Part shown: positions 44,377 through 52,915 of the stretch, piece by piece
Layout: each line of letters begins with the position of its first letter
How positions within the stretch are numbered: position 1 is the stretch's first letter
Source of the DNA: DSXH01 sp964532065
GTDB taxonomy: Bacteria > Bacteroidota > Ignavibacteria > Ignavibacteriales > Melioribacteraceae
NCBI GenBank assembly: GCA_964532065.1
Contig: CAZHHG010000004.1
Coordinates: 38,367-102,366 of the forward strand
Reading direction: 5' to 3'
DNA length: 64,000 nucleotides
Notes under the pieces: model-generated
The model's input: the letters and a program-made list of their open reading frames with translations, nothing else
Databases searched by the model: none
Told to the model about the DNA's origin: nothing
Position numbers and translations under genes: made by a program

Positions 44377-45812
44377 ATTTTATGAATGAAATGGTGAACA
44401 ATGATGCAATTCTGAAAAGCGCTAAAAAATACAGATGGGAGATAGGTGATCATTTCATTGATTCTGTTATGGAATCAATTTATAAGGATGCAGAAACAAT
44501 TGCCGGTAAAGTTGTTTCTACTCCGGATAGTAAGTCGAACTATAGTATGGATAGGATGATTGATAAATTAGTGACAAGCAAATGGACCGGATTCCCGATT
44601 ATGCTGCTGCTTTTATCTTTTGTCTTCTGGCTTACCATCGTTGGTTCAAATTATCCTTCCGGTCTTCTTGCTAGTCTGTTGGTTGAAACAATTCATCCGG
44701 TATTAAAAGAACTGTTAAATTCGGCAGGCATTCCATGGTACATAAATGGTTTATTAATTGACGGAGCTTACTTGTCAATGGCATGGGTTGTAAGTGTAAT
44801 GCTTCCGCCAATGGCAATCTTTTTTCCGATGTTTACCCTTCTGGAAGATTTTGGATATCTCCCAAGAGTTGCTTTTAATATGGATAATCTATACAAGCGC
44901 GTTGGTGCTCACGGTAAACAGGCACTTACAATGACAATGGGATTCGGATGCAATGCTGCCGGAGTGATCGCCGCAAGAATTATCGATAGTCCCCGTGAAA
45001 GACTGATTGCAATAATCACCAATAACTTTTCACTTTGCAATGGACGTTGGCCCACTCAAATTTTGATTGCTACAATTTTCATCGGGAGCCTGGTTCCACC
45101 TCTGCTGGGTGGAATAGCTTCTGCTGCCGCTGTTGTAGCTGTTGCTATTCTGGGAATTCTATTTAGCCTGATTGTTTCATGGATGTTATCCAGAACAGTT
45201 CTTAAAGGGGAAGCATCAGCATTCAGTCTTGAACTGCCACCATACAGGCCACCCAGAATATTACAAACTCTATACACATCATTAATAGATCGGACTATCT
45301 TTGTCTTATGGAGAGCCGTAGTTTTTGCAATTCCTGCGGGTATGGTTATATGGCTGGTCTCCAATATTTCAATTAATGATGTTAGTCTGGCAGAATACTT
45401 TGTACGGTTTGCCGATCCATTTGCAATCTTTATTGGATTAAACGGGATCATTATTCTCGCTTATATCATAGCAATTCCTGCAAATGAAATTGTTATTCCT
45501 ACCATATTGATGTTGTCAGTTCTTGTCTATGGAATTACTGATTTCGGTTCCGGATCCGGTGTTCTGTTTGAGCTGGATAATGTTGGCGATGTTGCTTCCA
45601 TATTGAAAACTAGCGGATGGACCGCCTTAACAGGTGTAAACCTGATGCTCTTCAGTTTATTACATAATCCCTGTTCAACAACTATTTATACAATTTATAA
45701 AGAGACCCGTAGTTTAAAATGGACTCTCTTTTCAGCATTGCTTCCGGTATTTCTCGGTTTAACAGTATGCTTTTTTGTTGCACAGTTATGGAGAATTTTC
45801 ATCGGAAATTAA
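44373..45812 (+). CDS. feoB: FeoB membrane permease domain (separate subunit)
   Basis: The 479-residue membrane part of FeoB, with two Gate (nucleoside-recognition) domains and about ten helices. The conserved GFGCNAAGVIAARI (about residues 189-202) and SLCNGRWPTQ (about 218-227) regions correspond to the permease core, where Cys lines the pathway. It starts at GTG 44373 overlapping the GTPase gene stop (GTGA), with a possible ATG nine bases later. Imports Fe2+ together with the GTPase subunit. Confidence 0.9.
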   Translation: MNFMNEMVNNDAILKSAKKYRWEIGDHFIDSVMESIYKDAETIAGKVVSTPDSKSNYSMDRMIDKLVTSKWTGFPIMLLLLSFVFWLTIVGSNYPSGLLASLLVETIHPVLKELLNSAGIPWYINGLLIDGAYLSMAWVVSVMLPPMAIFFPMFTLLEDFGYLPRVAFNMDNLYKRVGAHGKQALTMTMGFGCNAAGVIAARIIDSPRERLIAIITNNFSLCNGRWPTQILIATIFIGSLVPPLLGGIASAAAVVAVAILGILFSLIVSWMLSRTVLKGEASAFSLELPPYRPPRILQTLYTSLIDRTIFVLWRAVVFAIPAGMVIWLVSNISINDVSLAEYFVRFADPFAIFIGLNGIIILAYIIAIPANEIVIPTILMLSVLVYGITDFGSGSGVLFELDNVGDVASILKTSGWTALTGVNLMLFSLLHNPCSTTIYTIYKETRSLKWTLFSALLPVFLGLTVCFFVAQLWRIFIGN

Positions 45813-45813
45813 A

Positions 45814-46608
45814 ATGGGCACAAGTGCAATTAAAAATATTTTTGTACTGTTACTAATTCCGTTTCTTCAGTTATTTGCTCAGGGTAGAATACCTCCGTTG
45901 ACTACGGACAGGCCGGATCAAACAGAATCGGCACAGGTGGTTCCTCTTAATTCTATTCAGGTCGAAATCGGTTTCTTATTCCAAAAACAGTCATTTACAG
46001 AAAATAATGTCAAAATTGAAAATCAGAATTTAATATTAGGAAGTACGCTTGTAAGATACGGATTGAGTGAGTCTGTCGAATTGAGATTTGGCGCCGAGTA
46101 TTTTTCCGGTAGATCGAAAATTAACGATGTTGAATCTTCGATCAAGGGAATTCAGGGAGTTTACTTTGGCAGTAAGTTCCAGTTCAGAAATGAACAGGAG
46201 TTATTAACAAATGCGGCATTAATTGTTAACATTAATCTGCCTCACGGTAATCAGAACTTAAGGCCGGATCGCCTGGAATCCGGTATATCTCTCAGTCTTG
46301 AACAGAAACTGACCAGCCGAATTGACCTCGGATTAAATCTTGGATTTGAAGATGACAGTCAAATTAACCGGGTTCTCTATTTCTATTCTGCTGCTCTGGG
46401 TTACGCTTTGAATGACAGAATCGGAATCTTTATTGAAATGTACGGTGATTTAAATGGACGGATTAATTCTTATTACAACCTAGATGCGGGAATTAAATTT
46501 TTACAAAAGGAAAATATTCAGATCGATTTTTCAGTCGGCACTCTATTATTCCATGATCAATCTGAATGGTTCGGCAGCCTCGGTTTTTCTATAAGGCTCC
46601 CGGAGTGA
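45814..46608 (+). CDS. outer-membrane beta-barrel protein (phenol MetA-pathway family type)
   Basis: A 264-residue exported barrel: signal peptide MGTSAIKNIFVLLL to LFAQ (cut about residue 22), the typical TDRPDQTES N-terminal segment, then alternating amphipathic strands to a C-terminal aromatic-rich end (SLGFSIRLPE). The frame is open further upstream, but ATG 45814 gives a proper signal peptide and lies two bases after the feoB stop. It belongs to the Phenol_MetA_deg-like barrels. Operon position suggests a role in outer-membrane passage of iron, not shown by sequence. Confidence 0.8.
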   Translation: MGTSAIKNIFVLLLIPFLQLFAQGRIPPLTTDRPDQTESAQVVPLNSIQVEIGFLFQKQSFTENNVKIENQNLILGSTLVRYGLSESVELRFGAEYFSGRSKINDVESSIKGIQGVYFGSKFQFRNEQELLTNAALIVNINLPHGNQNLRPDRLESGISLSLEQKLTSRIDLGLNLGFEDDSQINRVLYFYSAALGYALNDRIGIFIEMYGDLNGRINSYYNLDAGIKFLQKENIQIDFSVGTLLFHDQSEWFGSLGFSIRLPE

Positions 46609-48747
46609 TTAACGGTTTTTCAATTTCTGCTGCTTTGAAATACCTGACTTATTAATTGTATAGTCCATCATAAATTCCTGATGATTGAACGCCTCCTCAT
46701 TAAACACACGCCGGTTGAATACATATTTTCCGGTTGGCAGTAACACACGTGCTTTAACGTTATCGGCCATACAGGTATTTAGTATCATCTCCTTTAAATA
46801 GCGTTTATGGTCGTCATCGTAAACAGGGAAAGTTGTTTCAACTCTTCGATCCAGATTTCTCTGCATAATATCAGCGCTGCTTAAATAAAACTCCTCTTTA
46901 CCGTTATTATAAAAATAATAGATCCTGCTGTGCTCAAGGAATCTGCCGACAATGCTAATTACTCTGATATTCGAACTCAAACCCGGGACTGAAGGAATTA
47001 AACAACAAACGCCCCGCACAATCAAATCAACCTTAACACCCCGGTTCGATGCTTCGTATAATGCCGCAATAAGTAGAGGATCTACCAGCGAGTTCAACTT
47101 GAATATTATATGTCCCTTGCCGCCGGACTTTACATTTTTAATTTCTCTTTCAATCAATTCAAGAAAGCGTTGACGTTTATTAATTGGAGCAACACAAAGT
47201 TTACGGTAACTTTTTTGTTCGGAATAACCAGTGAGGTAATTAAAGATTTCCGAAACATCCGCACATATATCCTCATCGGTAGTAAATAATCCCAGGTCTG
47301 TATATAATTTTGCAGTAGACAGATTATAATTTCCAGTACTCAAATGAACATACCTCTGAACTCCGTCGGTCTCGCGCCTTACTACAAGCGACATCTTTGC
47401 GTGAGTTTTAAGTCCTAACAAACCGTAAACCACGTGTACACCAGCTTTTTCAAGCTCTCGTGCCCAGAATATGTTGTTCTCTTCATCAAACCTTGCTTTA
47501 AGTTCCACAAGTACCGCAACCTGTTTTTTTCTCTCTGCGGCTTCAATAAGGTATTTAATGATAGGGGAATTTAATCCGACTCTATATAGGGTCTGTTTAA
47601 TTGCCAGAACGTCCGGATCGCGTGATGCTTCTTTTATGAAATCTTCAACCGGCGAGAATGAATCATACGGATGGTGAAGCAAAATTTCTTTTCTCTTTAT
47701 AAGGGAAAAGATGTTCTCCTCCTCCATAAAAAGATCAGGAATAACCGGATGGAATGCTTTCTCTTTTAGATGCGGAAGAGGAAGATCGTACATTGTCATT
47801 AAGTCGCTCAATCCTAGATTTCCATCTATTATATGGAGATCGTTCCTGTCGATTTCAAGATTTTCTATTAACGTTTCGATCATATATTCCGGCATCTGTT
47901 TTTCCACTTCGAGCCGGACAACGGAACCGAATTTTCTCTGTTTTATATTTTCTTCAATCAATTGTAAAAGGTCGTCAGCTTCGTCCTCCTGTATTTCGAG
48001 ATCCGTATCCCGTGTAATCCGGAACCTGTATGCTTCTACTATCTCCATTCCGGGAAAGAGGATGTTCAAATTTGATCGAATTAAATCGCCGATCCAGATA
48101 TACTTAAAGCTGCCATTGGTTCCGCCGTTAGGATGTTTGGACTTGATCAGGGAATCTATCCTGAGCAGCCGAGGAAGAATACTCGGAACCTTAACCCTGG
48201 CGAAGTTCTTTTCTCCGTTTGGCCTTTTTACAAGTATTGCAAAGCTCAGGCTAAGATTCGAAATATATGGGAATGGCCTTCCGGGATCGAAAGCGAGAGG
48301 TGTAAGAATAGGGTAGACCTCTTTAAGAAAGTATTTATTAAGTGAATCCCTTTCCTCTTTTGAGAGCTGATTCAATTCGCAAATAAAAATTTTATTCTCG
48401 TTTAATTGAGGAATAATCTTCTCCCTCCAGTAATCGTAAATCTGCTTTAACATGGGCTGAAGAATTTTTTCGATCTGCCGGAGCTGTTCATGGGGAGTTA
48501 ATCCGTCTATCGATACATCAAAAACGTTTGCTCTAATCTGTTCTTTCAGACCCGATACTCGTATCATATAAAATTCATCGAGGTTGGAAAAGAAGATCGA
48601 TATAAATTTTATTTTATCCAGCAGGGGTAAATCCGGGTTAAGTGCTTCTTCAAGAACCCGGAGGTTGAATTCGAGCCAGCTTAAATCGCGGTTGAAAAAA
48701 TTATCCGCGTTCATATATTTTTTTAAAAATTCCTTGGAGTGCTGCAT
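46609..48747 (-). CDS. ppk1: polyphosphate kinase
   Basis: Makes polyphosphate from ATP. The 712-residue product matches PPK1: N-terminal NRDLSWLEFN (about residues 19-28), the two PLD-like catalytic domains, the autophosphorylated His in GLKTHAKMSL (about 440) and HLSTGNYN (about 463), and RRVETTFPV near 640. Its stop codon lies directly beside the stop of the convergent barrel gene, with no base between. Confidence 0.96.
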   Translation of the reverse strand: MQHSKEFLKKYMNADNFFNRDLSWLEFNLRVLEEALNPDLPLLDKIKFISIFFSNLDEFYMIRVSGLKEQIRANVFDVSIDGLTPHEQLRQIEKILQPMLKQIYDYWREKIIPQLNENKIFICELNQLSKEERDSLNKYFLKEVYPILTPLAFDPGRPFPYISNLSLSFAILVKRPNGEKNFARVKVPSILPRLLRIDSLIKSKHPNGGTNGSFKYIWIGDLIRSNLNILFPGMEIVEAYRFRITRDTDLEIQEDEADDLLQLIEENIKQRKFGSVVRLEVEKQMPEYMIETLIENLEIDRNDLHIIDGNLGLSDLMTMYDLPLPHLKEKAFHPVIPDLFMEEENIFSLIKRKEILLHHPYDSFSPVEDFIKEASRDPDVLAIKQTLYRVGLNSPIIKYLIEAAERKKQVAVLVELKARFDEENNIFWARELEKAGVHVVYGLLGLKTHAKMSLVVRRETDGVQRYVHLSTGNYNLSTAKLYTDLGLFTTDEDICADVSEIFNYLTGYSEQKSYRKLCVAPINKRQRFLELIEREIKNVKSGGKGHIIFKLNSLVDPLLIAALYEASNRGVKVDLIVRGVCCLIPSVPGLSSNIRVISIVGRFLEHSRIYYFYNNGKEEFYLSSADIMQRNLDRRVETTFPVYDDDHKRYLKEMILNTCMADNVKARVLLPTGKYVFNRRVFNEEAFNHQEFMMDYTINKSGISKQQKLKNR

Positions 48748-48801
48748 AATGTTTTCTCTGAATGAGATTTTATTATTAATCCCGCATCAATTTGTAAATT
48801 A

Positions 48802-49293
48802 TTATTTTATTTTTTTTGCAGATGTGAATGAATCCAGATCATAGTGAATTAAATTATCCGGCATCGGCAGTCTTTTAATTTCTACTTTTGCTTTCGAGAA
48901 AAATTCCTCGGCAAGTGTATCGTGATAATCCGAAAAAATAACAATCTGTTTTATTCCGGCAGTTATAAGTGCTTTGGAGCAATTTGTACACGGCATATTT
49001 GTAATATATGCTGTAGAACCCTCAGTGCTGATTCCGTGTGAAGAACACTGCAGAATAGCGTTCATTTCAGCATGGATAGTACGAATACAGTGATTGTCCA
49101 CAACCATACAGCCAATATCCTCACAATGCTGATCGCCCGGGATCGAACCGTTATATCCGGTGGATAAAATCTGTTTATCTTTCACAAGCACACAGCCGCA
49201 ATGCATACGCGGGCATGTAGCTCGCTCCGAGACCAGCATTGCAACTTTTAAAAAATACTCATCCCAGGATGGACGATTCTTTTTAGCCGACAT
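48802..49293 (-). CDS. dCMP deaminase (ComEB type)
   Basis: Deaminates dCMP to dUMP for dTTP synthesis. The zinc site is visible: HAEMNA (about residue 75) and PCTNC (about 102-106), and further Cys/His in the MHCGC and DHCI loops fit zinc-binding dCMP deaminases. The frame opens at TTG 49308, but ATG at 49293 (or 49296) is better placed after AAGGGA, giving 163 residues. Standard length. Confidence 0.92.
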   Translation of the reverse strand: MSAKKNRPSWDEYFLKVAMLVSERATCPRMHCGCVLVKDKQILSTGYNGSIPGDQHCEDIGCMVVDNHCIRTIHAEMNAILQCSSHGISTEGSTAYITNMPCTNCSKALITAGIKQIVIFSDYHDTLAEEFFSKAKVEIKRLPMPDNLIHYDLDSFTSAKKIK

Positions 49294-49388
49294 CATAAAT
49301 CCCTTCAATAAGATGGAGCTAAATTTAATAAATAATACCGATTATTTGGTGGTCATTTCTTGTGAAAGGTCTTTTGTGGACCGGGTAT
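49294..49388. other. short upstream region of dCMP deaminase gene
   Basis: The -95 to -1 region of the dCMP deaminase gene. It contains the AAGGGA ribosome-binding site and an AT-rich stretch that could hold a promoter on the minus strand. No ORF of note. Confidence 0.4.
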
Positions 49389-49427
49389 AAAAAAACTGCT
49401 GTGGTCGAGGGCGCTTCCACAGCAGTT
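49389..49427 (-). terminator. intrinsic terminator, minus strand
   Basis: An 11-base perfect stem (AACTGCTGTGG / CCACAGCAGTT) with a 12-base loop, followed on the minus strand by a run of U. There is no T run on the plus-strand side, so it acts on minus-strand transcripts only, either the small RNA or read-through from the histidine kinase gene. Confidence 0.85.
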
Positions 49428-49484
49428 AGATTTGTATACAGAGGGTGCTTATGTGTAGTCAAAAAGTTGACCGCTATATAAATA
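49389..49484 (-). ncRNA. candidate small RNA with own promoter and terminator
   Basis: On the minus strand TTGATC (49515-49520) and TATAAT (49491-49496), spaced by 18, form a promoter; the predicted start is about 49484. A terminator follows: arms 49394-49404 and 49417-49427 (11 bp, perfect), then U residues to 49389. Between them a short hairpin GTCAA-CTTT-TTGAC (about 49459-49472) is possible. Two copies of GC[A/G]CCCTC occur, one single-stranded (49441-49448) and one in the terminator loop (49407-49414), typical of sRNA seed regions pairing with GAGGG ribosome-binding sites. No homologue was recognised. Confidence 0.5.
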
Positions 49485-49490
49485 ACAAAG

Positions 49491-49520
49491 ATTATACCAT
49501 GCGATTTCGCTTTCGATCAA
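49491..49520 (-). promoter_or_regulatory. sigma70-type promoter of candidate sRNA
   Basis: Minus strand: -35 TTGATC at 49520-49515 and a consensus -10 TATAAT at 49496-49491, spacer 18. It lies 114 bp downstream of the histidine kinase stop, with no gene on the minus strand before the terminator. Confidence 0.55.
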
Positions 49521-49634
49521 ATAAAACTCAAATGAAATAAGCTCGAAAACCAGCTAAAAAAGGAGAAAATAATCATAAGAATTATTGAATTTTAAGAATT
49601 GTGCGCTGAAAGCAGGGAGGTACCGGAAAAATCG
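49521..49634. other. intergenic region downstream of histidine kinase
   Basis: Together with the candidate sRNA this makes up the 341 bp stretch without a protein gene. AT-rich; no ORF, hairpin with T run, or repeat was seen in this part. Confidence 0.4.
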
Positions 49635-50858
49635 TCAGGTAATATTTTCCGACTTCTTCAGTATTATCTTAAATGTTGTTCCTTCATTGATGATAGACTG
49701 CTTAACAAAAATTTTCCCTTTATGGTAATTCTCAATTATTCGCTTTGATAAACTAAGACCTAATCCCCAGCCTCGCCGTTTAGTTGAATACCCGGGTCTG
49801 AAAATTTCCCGGCGTCGCTTATGTTCTATTCCTTTACCGTTATCCGTTACCTCAATTTCAATCATGTCCCTATTTGTTGTTAAAATAAAATCAATCTTAC
49901 CATGCTTATTCTCTATTGCGTCGAGAGAATTCTTTATTAAATTCTCTATCACCCACTCGAATAATTCGGAATTGAGTCTGGATTTTACCGAACGGTCACC
50001 CTCAATAGAAATAGTAACATTATTCCCAAGCTGGGGTAATCGTCTTTCAAAATATTTTATTACTCTTTCAATTGCCTCAAATGGTGAGTCTTCTGTTAAA
50101 TCCGGTTTCGAACCGATTTTTGAAAACCTCATCGTAATTTTATTTAACCGGTTTAAGTCGCTTCCTATCTCTTCTACGCAGTCGAGAACTTTATCCGGGT
50201 TGTCGTAATTCATCCTTAAGATTTCGTTCCATCCCAGAAGACTTGATATGGGTGTCCCAAGCTGATGAGCTGTTTCTTTCGACATCCCGACCCATATATT
50301 ACTTTGTTCACTCCGTTTTATATAACTGAAACTTGAGTAAGCAATCATTATAAATAACAAAGCGAAAAGGATCTGTAAGTAGGGGTAGTATTTTAATTGT
50401 CTTATTATGTCGGAGTCCCCGAAATAGATTTTTTGAATAACAGTACCATCGGGGATTTTTACATGAATCGGGGAATGAATTGCACTTAATTCTCTTAAAG
50501 TTTCATTAAGGATTTTTTGTATCTCGCTTTTATCTTTTTCATCGTCAATGATAATATTTTTATATCCTTTACCTTCCTCGTCGGATATAATGTTGTCATA
50601 CCCATCAGTAACAATCATTGGGAAATCGATTCTTCGAATAATGTTTTCAAAAATAAAAGTGAAATCGCTGCTTATATTATCGGAGCTGGCCGCATATTCG
50701 AGGCTATTGGCATACAGTTGTACTATCTGGCGTTCTCTTTCCTGAAGCTTACTAACAAGGTTTTGCGTGTAGAAAAGTGTTCCTAAAGAAATTGTTACAC
50801 CGATTACAAGAAGAATAATCTTGAGATTCATTGCGGCAGGACCGCTGCTCAACTTCAT
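49635..50858 (-). CDS. orphan membrane sensor histidine kinase
   Basis: A 407-residue sensor kinase: N-terminal membrane helix (about residues 10-30), a periplasmic region with a PAS/Cache-like look (to about 160), a second helix (about 162-182), a dimerisation helix with phospho-acceptor SKETAHQLGTPISSL (about 192-206) and a HATPase domain with N box ENLIKNSLDAI, DNGKGIE and GWGLGLSLSKRI. The ATG at 50858 follows GAGGTG and is preferred to the GTG six bases upstream. No response regulator is adjacent. The signal and partner are unknown. Confidence 0.88.
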   Translation of the reverse strand: MKLSSGPAAMNLKIILLVIGVTISLGTLFYTQNLVSKLQERERQIVQLYANSLEYAASSDNISSDFTFIFENIIRRIDFPMIVTDGYDNIISDEEGKGYKNIIIDDEKDKSEIQKILNETLRELSAIHSPIHVKIPDGTVIQKIYFGDSDIIRQLKYYPYLQILFALLFIMIAYSSFSYIKRSEQSNIWVGMSKETAHQLGTPISSLLGWNEILRMNYDNPDKVLDCVEEIGSDLNRLNKITMRFSKIGSKPDLTEDSPFEAIERVIKYFERRLPQLGNNVTISIEGDRSVKSRLNSELFEWVIENLIKNSLDAIENKHGKIDFILTTNRDMIEIEVTDNGKGIEHKRRREIFRPGYSTKRRGWGLGLSLSKRIIENYHKGKIFVKQSIINEGTTFKIILKKSENIT

Positions 50859-50925
50859 AAACACCTCAATGGAATTGCTTGGTCAATAGAAAATCAATAA
50901 ATCAATCAGGCAGTAGAATTACATT

Positions 50926-50939
50926 AATTTGTACAAATT
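50926..50939. promoter_or_regulatory. 14-base palindrome between purA and the kinase gene
   Basis: AATTTGTACAAATT, perfect, two bases past the purA stop and 67 bp before the kinase start. TTGA-type direct repeats (TTGATT / TTGATT / TTGACC, 50881-50908) follow. May be an operator for the kinase gene; no protein can be named. Confidence 0.35.
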
Positions 50940-50940
50940 T

Positions 50941-52209
50941 CTACAATTCTATTGTCTGTTGTCTTCTGGGCCCGACTGATATAAAATTTATTTCAAATCC
51001 GCTTTGGTGAGAAATGAACGACAAATAATTCTTTGCTTGCTCGGGAAGTTCGTCGTATTCAGTTATAGAGGATATATCTTTTTTCCATCCCGGCAAAGTC
51101 TCATAGACCGGAGTTACCTGAATCATTTTATTTACATCGGTGGGATAGTGTTTTAACCTCTTTCCGTTTATCTCATATGCAATACAGACTTTTATTTCGT
51201 CAAGGTAACTAAGTACATCAAGCTTGGTAATTGCAACTCTCTCAATTCCGTTAATCATTCTTGAGTAGTTCAATAGGAAGGCATCGAACCAGCCGCATCT
51301 CCTCGGCCGTCCCGTTGTTGCTCCGAATTCAGCGCCAACCTCTCTCAATTTATCACCTTCCTTACCGAATAATTCTGTTGGGAATGGTCCAAGTCCCACT
51401 CTCGTAGTATAAGCTTTTACAATGCCGATAACGGAGGAAATTTTTGTGGGGGGAATCCCTGAGCCGGTAGAAGCACCTCCTGAAGTCGGGTTCGAAGAAG
51501 TGACGAATGGGTATGTCCCGTGGTCAACGTCTAATAGCGTTCCTTGTGCACCTTCCAGTAGAATTGATTTCCCCTCGCTGATAGCGTTGTTTAAATAGCT
51601 CGGTACATCCGTTATATATTGATCTATAATCTGATCAAACTCGACATACTCTTTAATAATTTCATTTACGTCCAGTTCCTCGTGATTATAAACTTTTCTT
51701 AGGATGTTGTTCTTTTCTTCGATATTAAATTTTATTTTTTCTTCGAGTACTTTTTTATCGAGCAAATCTACTATTCGAATTCCTTTCCTGGCATATTTAT
51801 CAATATAACAGGGCCCTATCCCGCGGCCGGTTGTTCCGATCTTTGTCGATGTGTTTTCACTTATCGAATCGAGAAGCTTGTGGTAAGGCATAATCAAATG
51901 GGCATTCTGACTTATAAATAATCTTCCTTTAATATTTATACCGGATTTTTCCAGGATAGATATTTCATCAAGTAATGCTTTCGGATCAATAACGACTCCG
52001 TTTCCTATCACGCAGATTACGTTCTCTCTTAATATTCCCGATGGGATCAAGTGAAGAATATATTGTTTGTCGCCTATTTGAACAGTATGACCGGCATTCG
52101 CACCACCCTGATATCTTACAACAATTTCGAATCGCTCACTAAGAATATCGACGATTTTCCCTTTGCCTTCGTCACCCCACTGGCTTCCCACAATAATACT
52201 AACACTCAT
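50941..52209 (-). CDS. purA: adenylosuccinate synthetase
   Basis: Makes adenylosuccinate from IMP and aspartate with GTP. The 422-residue product has GSQWGDEGKGK (about residues 8-18, P-loop and catalytic Asp), the catalytic His in NAGHTV (about 38-43), GRGIGPCY (about 129-136), and the GASTGSGIPPTKI and TTRVGLGPFPTE blocks. Normal length, no oddities. Confidence 0.96.
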   Translation of the reverse strand: MSVSIIVGSQWGDEGKGKIVDILSERFEIVVRYQGGANAGHTVQIGDKQYILHLIPSGILRENVICVIGNGVVIDPKALLDEISILEKSGINIKGRLFISQNAHLIMPYHKLLDSISENTSTKIGTTGRGIGPCYIDKYARKGIRIVDLLDKKVLEEKIKFNIEEKNNILRKVYNHEELDVNEIIKEYVEFDQIIDQYITDVPSYLNNAISEGKSILLEGAQGTLLDVDHGTYPFVTSSNPTSGGASTGSGIPPTKISSVIGIVKAYTTRVGLGPFPTELFGKEGDKLREVGAEFGATTGRPRRCGWFDAFLLNYSRMINGIERVAITKLDVLSYLDEIKVCIAYEINGKRLKHYPTDVNKMIQVTPVYETLPGWKKDISSITEYDELPEQAKNYLSFISHQSGFEINFISVGPRRQQTIEL

Positions 52210-52358
52210 TTTAACCCCGATAAGTAAAAGAAATTTTGGTAGGATTTATCCGGAAATTACCCGAAAAGATTTTAGCAGAGGAAGGAGAATCTGACATAAC
52301 AGTAAAAAACTTTGAATACTATCTATCTAAAATCTTTCCGAGATCATCTTCCGAACTC
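52210..52358. other. intergenic region, no gene recognised
   Basis: 149 bp between the purA start and the STAS stop (both minus strand). A short open frame on the plus strand runs into the STAS gene antisense and is not credible. A promoter for purA probably lies here. Confidence 0.4.
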
Positions 52359-52697
52359 TTATTTAAAACTGCTTACTGCTTCATCAACCGAATTAAAGTG
52401 TTCAAATATTGTTATAAGTTTTGTGATTACAAGTAAACTTTCAATTTTTTCTGTCGCATTGGCCAGTTTTAACGAGCCTCCGCCGTTTTTGATAGTTGTA
52501 TAACCGCTGATTAACATACCGAGTCCTGAGCTATTCATAAACTTGCAGTCGGCCAGATCAACCACAATATTCTTTTTACTTTCATCCAGTAATTTATGGA
52601 GCAGGGTGCTGAATTCCTGAGCTTCAGGTCCACCCATTACATTCCCCTTTAATTCGATTATTACTGCTCCGTATTTTTCTGATGTTTTGATTTTCAT
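52359..52697 (-). CDS. STAS-domain anti-sigma factor antagonist
   Basis: A 112-residue single STAS domain like SpoIIAA/RsbV. The switch loop is KFMNSSGLGML (about residues 52-62), with the phosphorylatable serine present. It lies divergent from the ECF sigma gene and next to the phosphatase cluster, so it is probably a substrate of those phosphatases. The downstream region before purA has no gene. Confidence 0.88.
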   Translation of the reverse strand: MKIKTSEKYGAVIIELKGNVMGGPEAQEFSTLLHKLLDESKKNIVVDLADCKFMNSSGLGMLISGYTTIKNGGGSLKLANATEKIESLLVITKLITIFEHFNSVDEAVSSFK

Positions 52698-52883
52698 GTG
52701 TTCTCCCGAGAGTTTTCTAAAAAATGTTTTGTATTGTGCGCAAATTAATGTTTTTACTTTAAAAATGGTTATTGAATATTATTCTCAACAAATATTTATA
52801 TTGGCAGATAAATTATTGAATCCTATGTTAAAAATAAAGTTTTTATTGGTACCCTTTCAGACAATTTGATTAATTTTACTTTT
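52698..52883. other. divergent AT-rich intergenic region
   Basis: Between the STAS gene (-) and the sigma gene (+). Very AT-rich with runs of T and A. Probably holds the STAS promoter; no further gene or hairpin with T run was recognised. The ECF-type promoter follows at 52884. Confidence 0.4.
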
Positions 52884-52908
52884 GGAACATAACCAAAAAA
52901 ATATCGTC
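52884..52908 (+). promoter_or_regulatory. ECF-type promoter of the sigma gene
   Basis: GGAAC (52884-52888) and CGTC (52905-52908) separated by 16 bases match the common ECF promoter pattern (GGAAC-N16/17-CGTC). The predicted start is about 52915, next to the ATG at 52916, so the transcript would be leaderless or nearly so. Suggests the sigma factor drives its own gene. Confidence 0.6.
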
Positions 52909-52915
52909 TAAAAGA

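Noticed and set aside
49465..49496. Plus-strand promoter (TTGACC-N17-GATTAT) in the sRNA region
   Set aside because: The -10 is poor and no gene or terminator follows on the plus strand; the minus-strand promoter and terminator make a better unit.
52236..52436. Short plus-strand ORF (66 aa) between purA and the STAS gene
   Set aside because: It runs antisense into the STAS gene, has no recognisable motif and a weak start; likely a chance frame.
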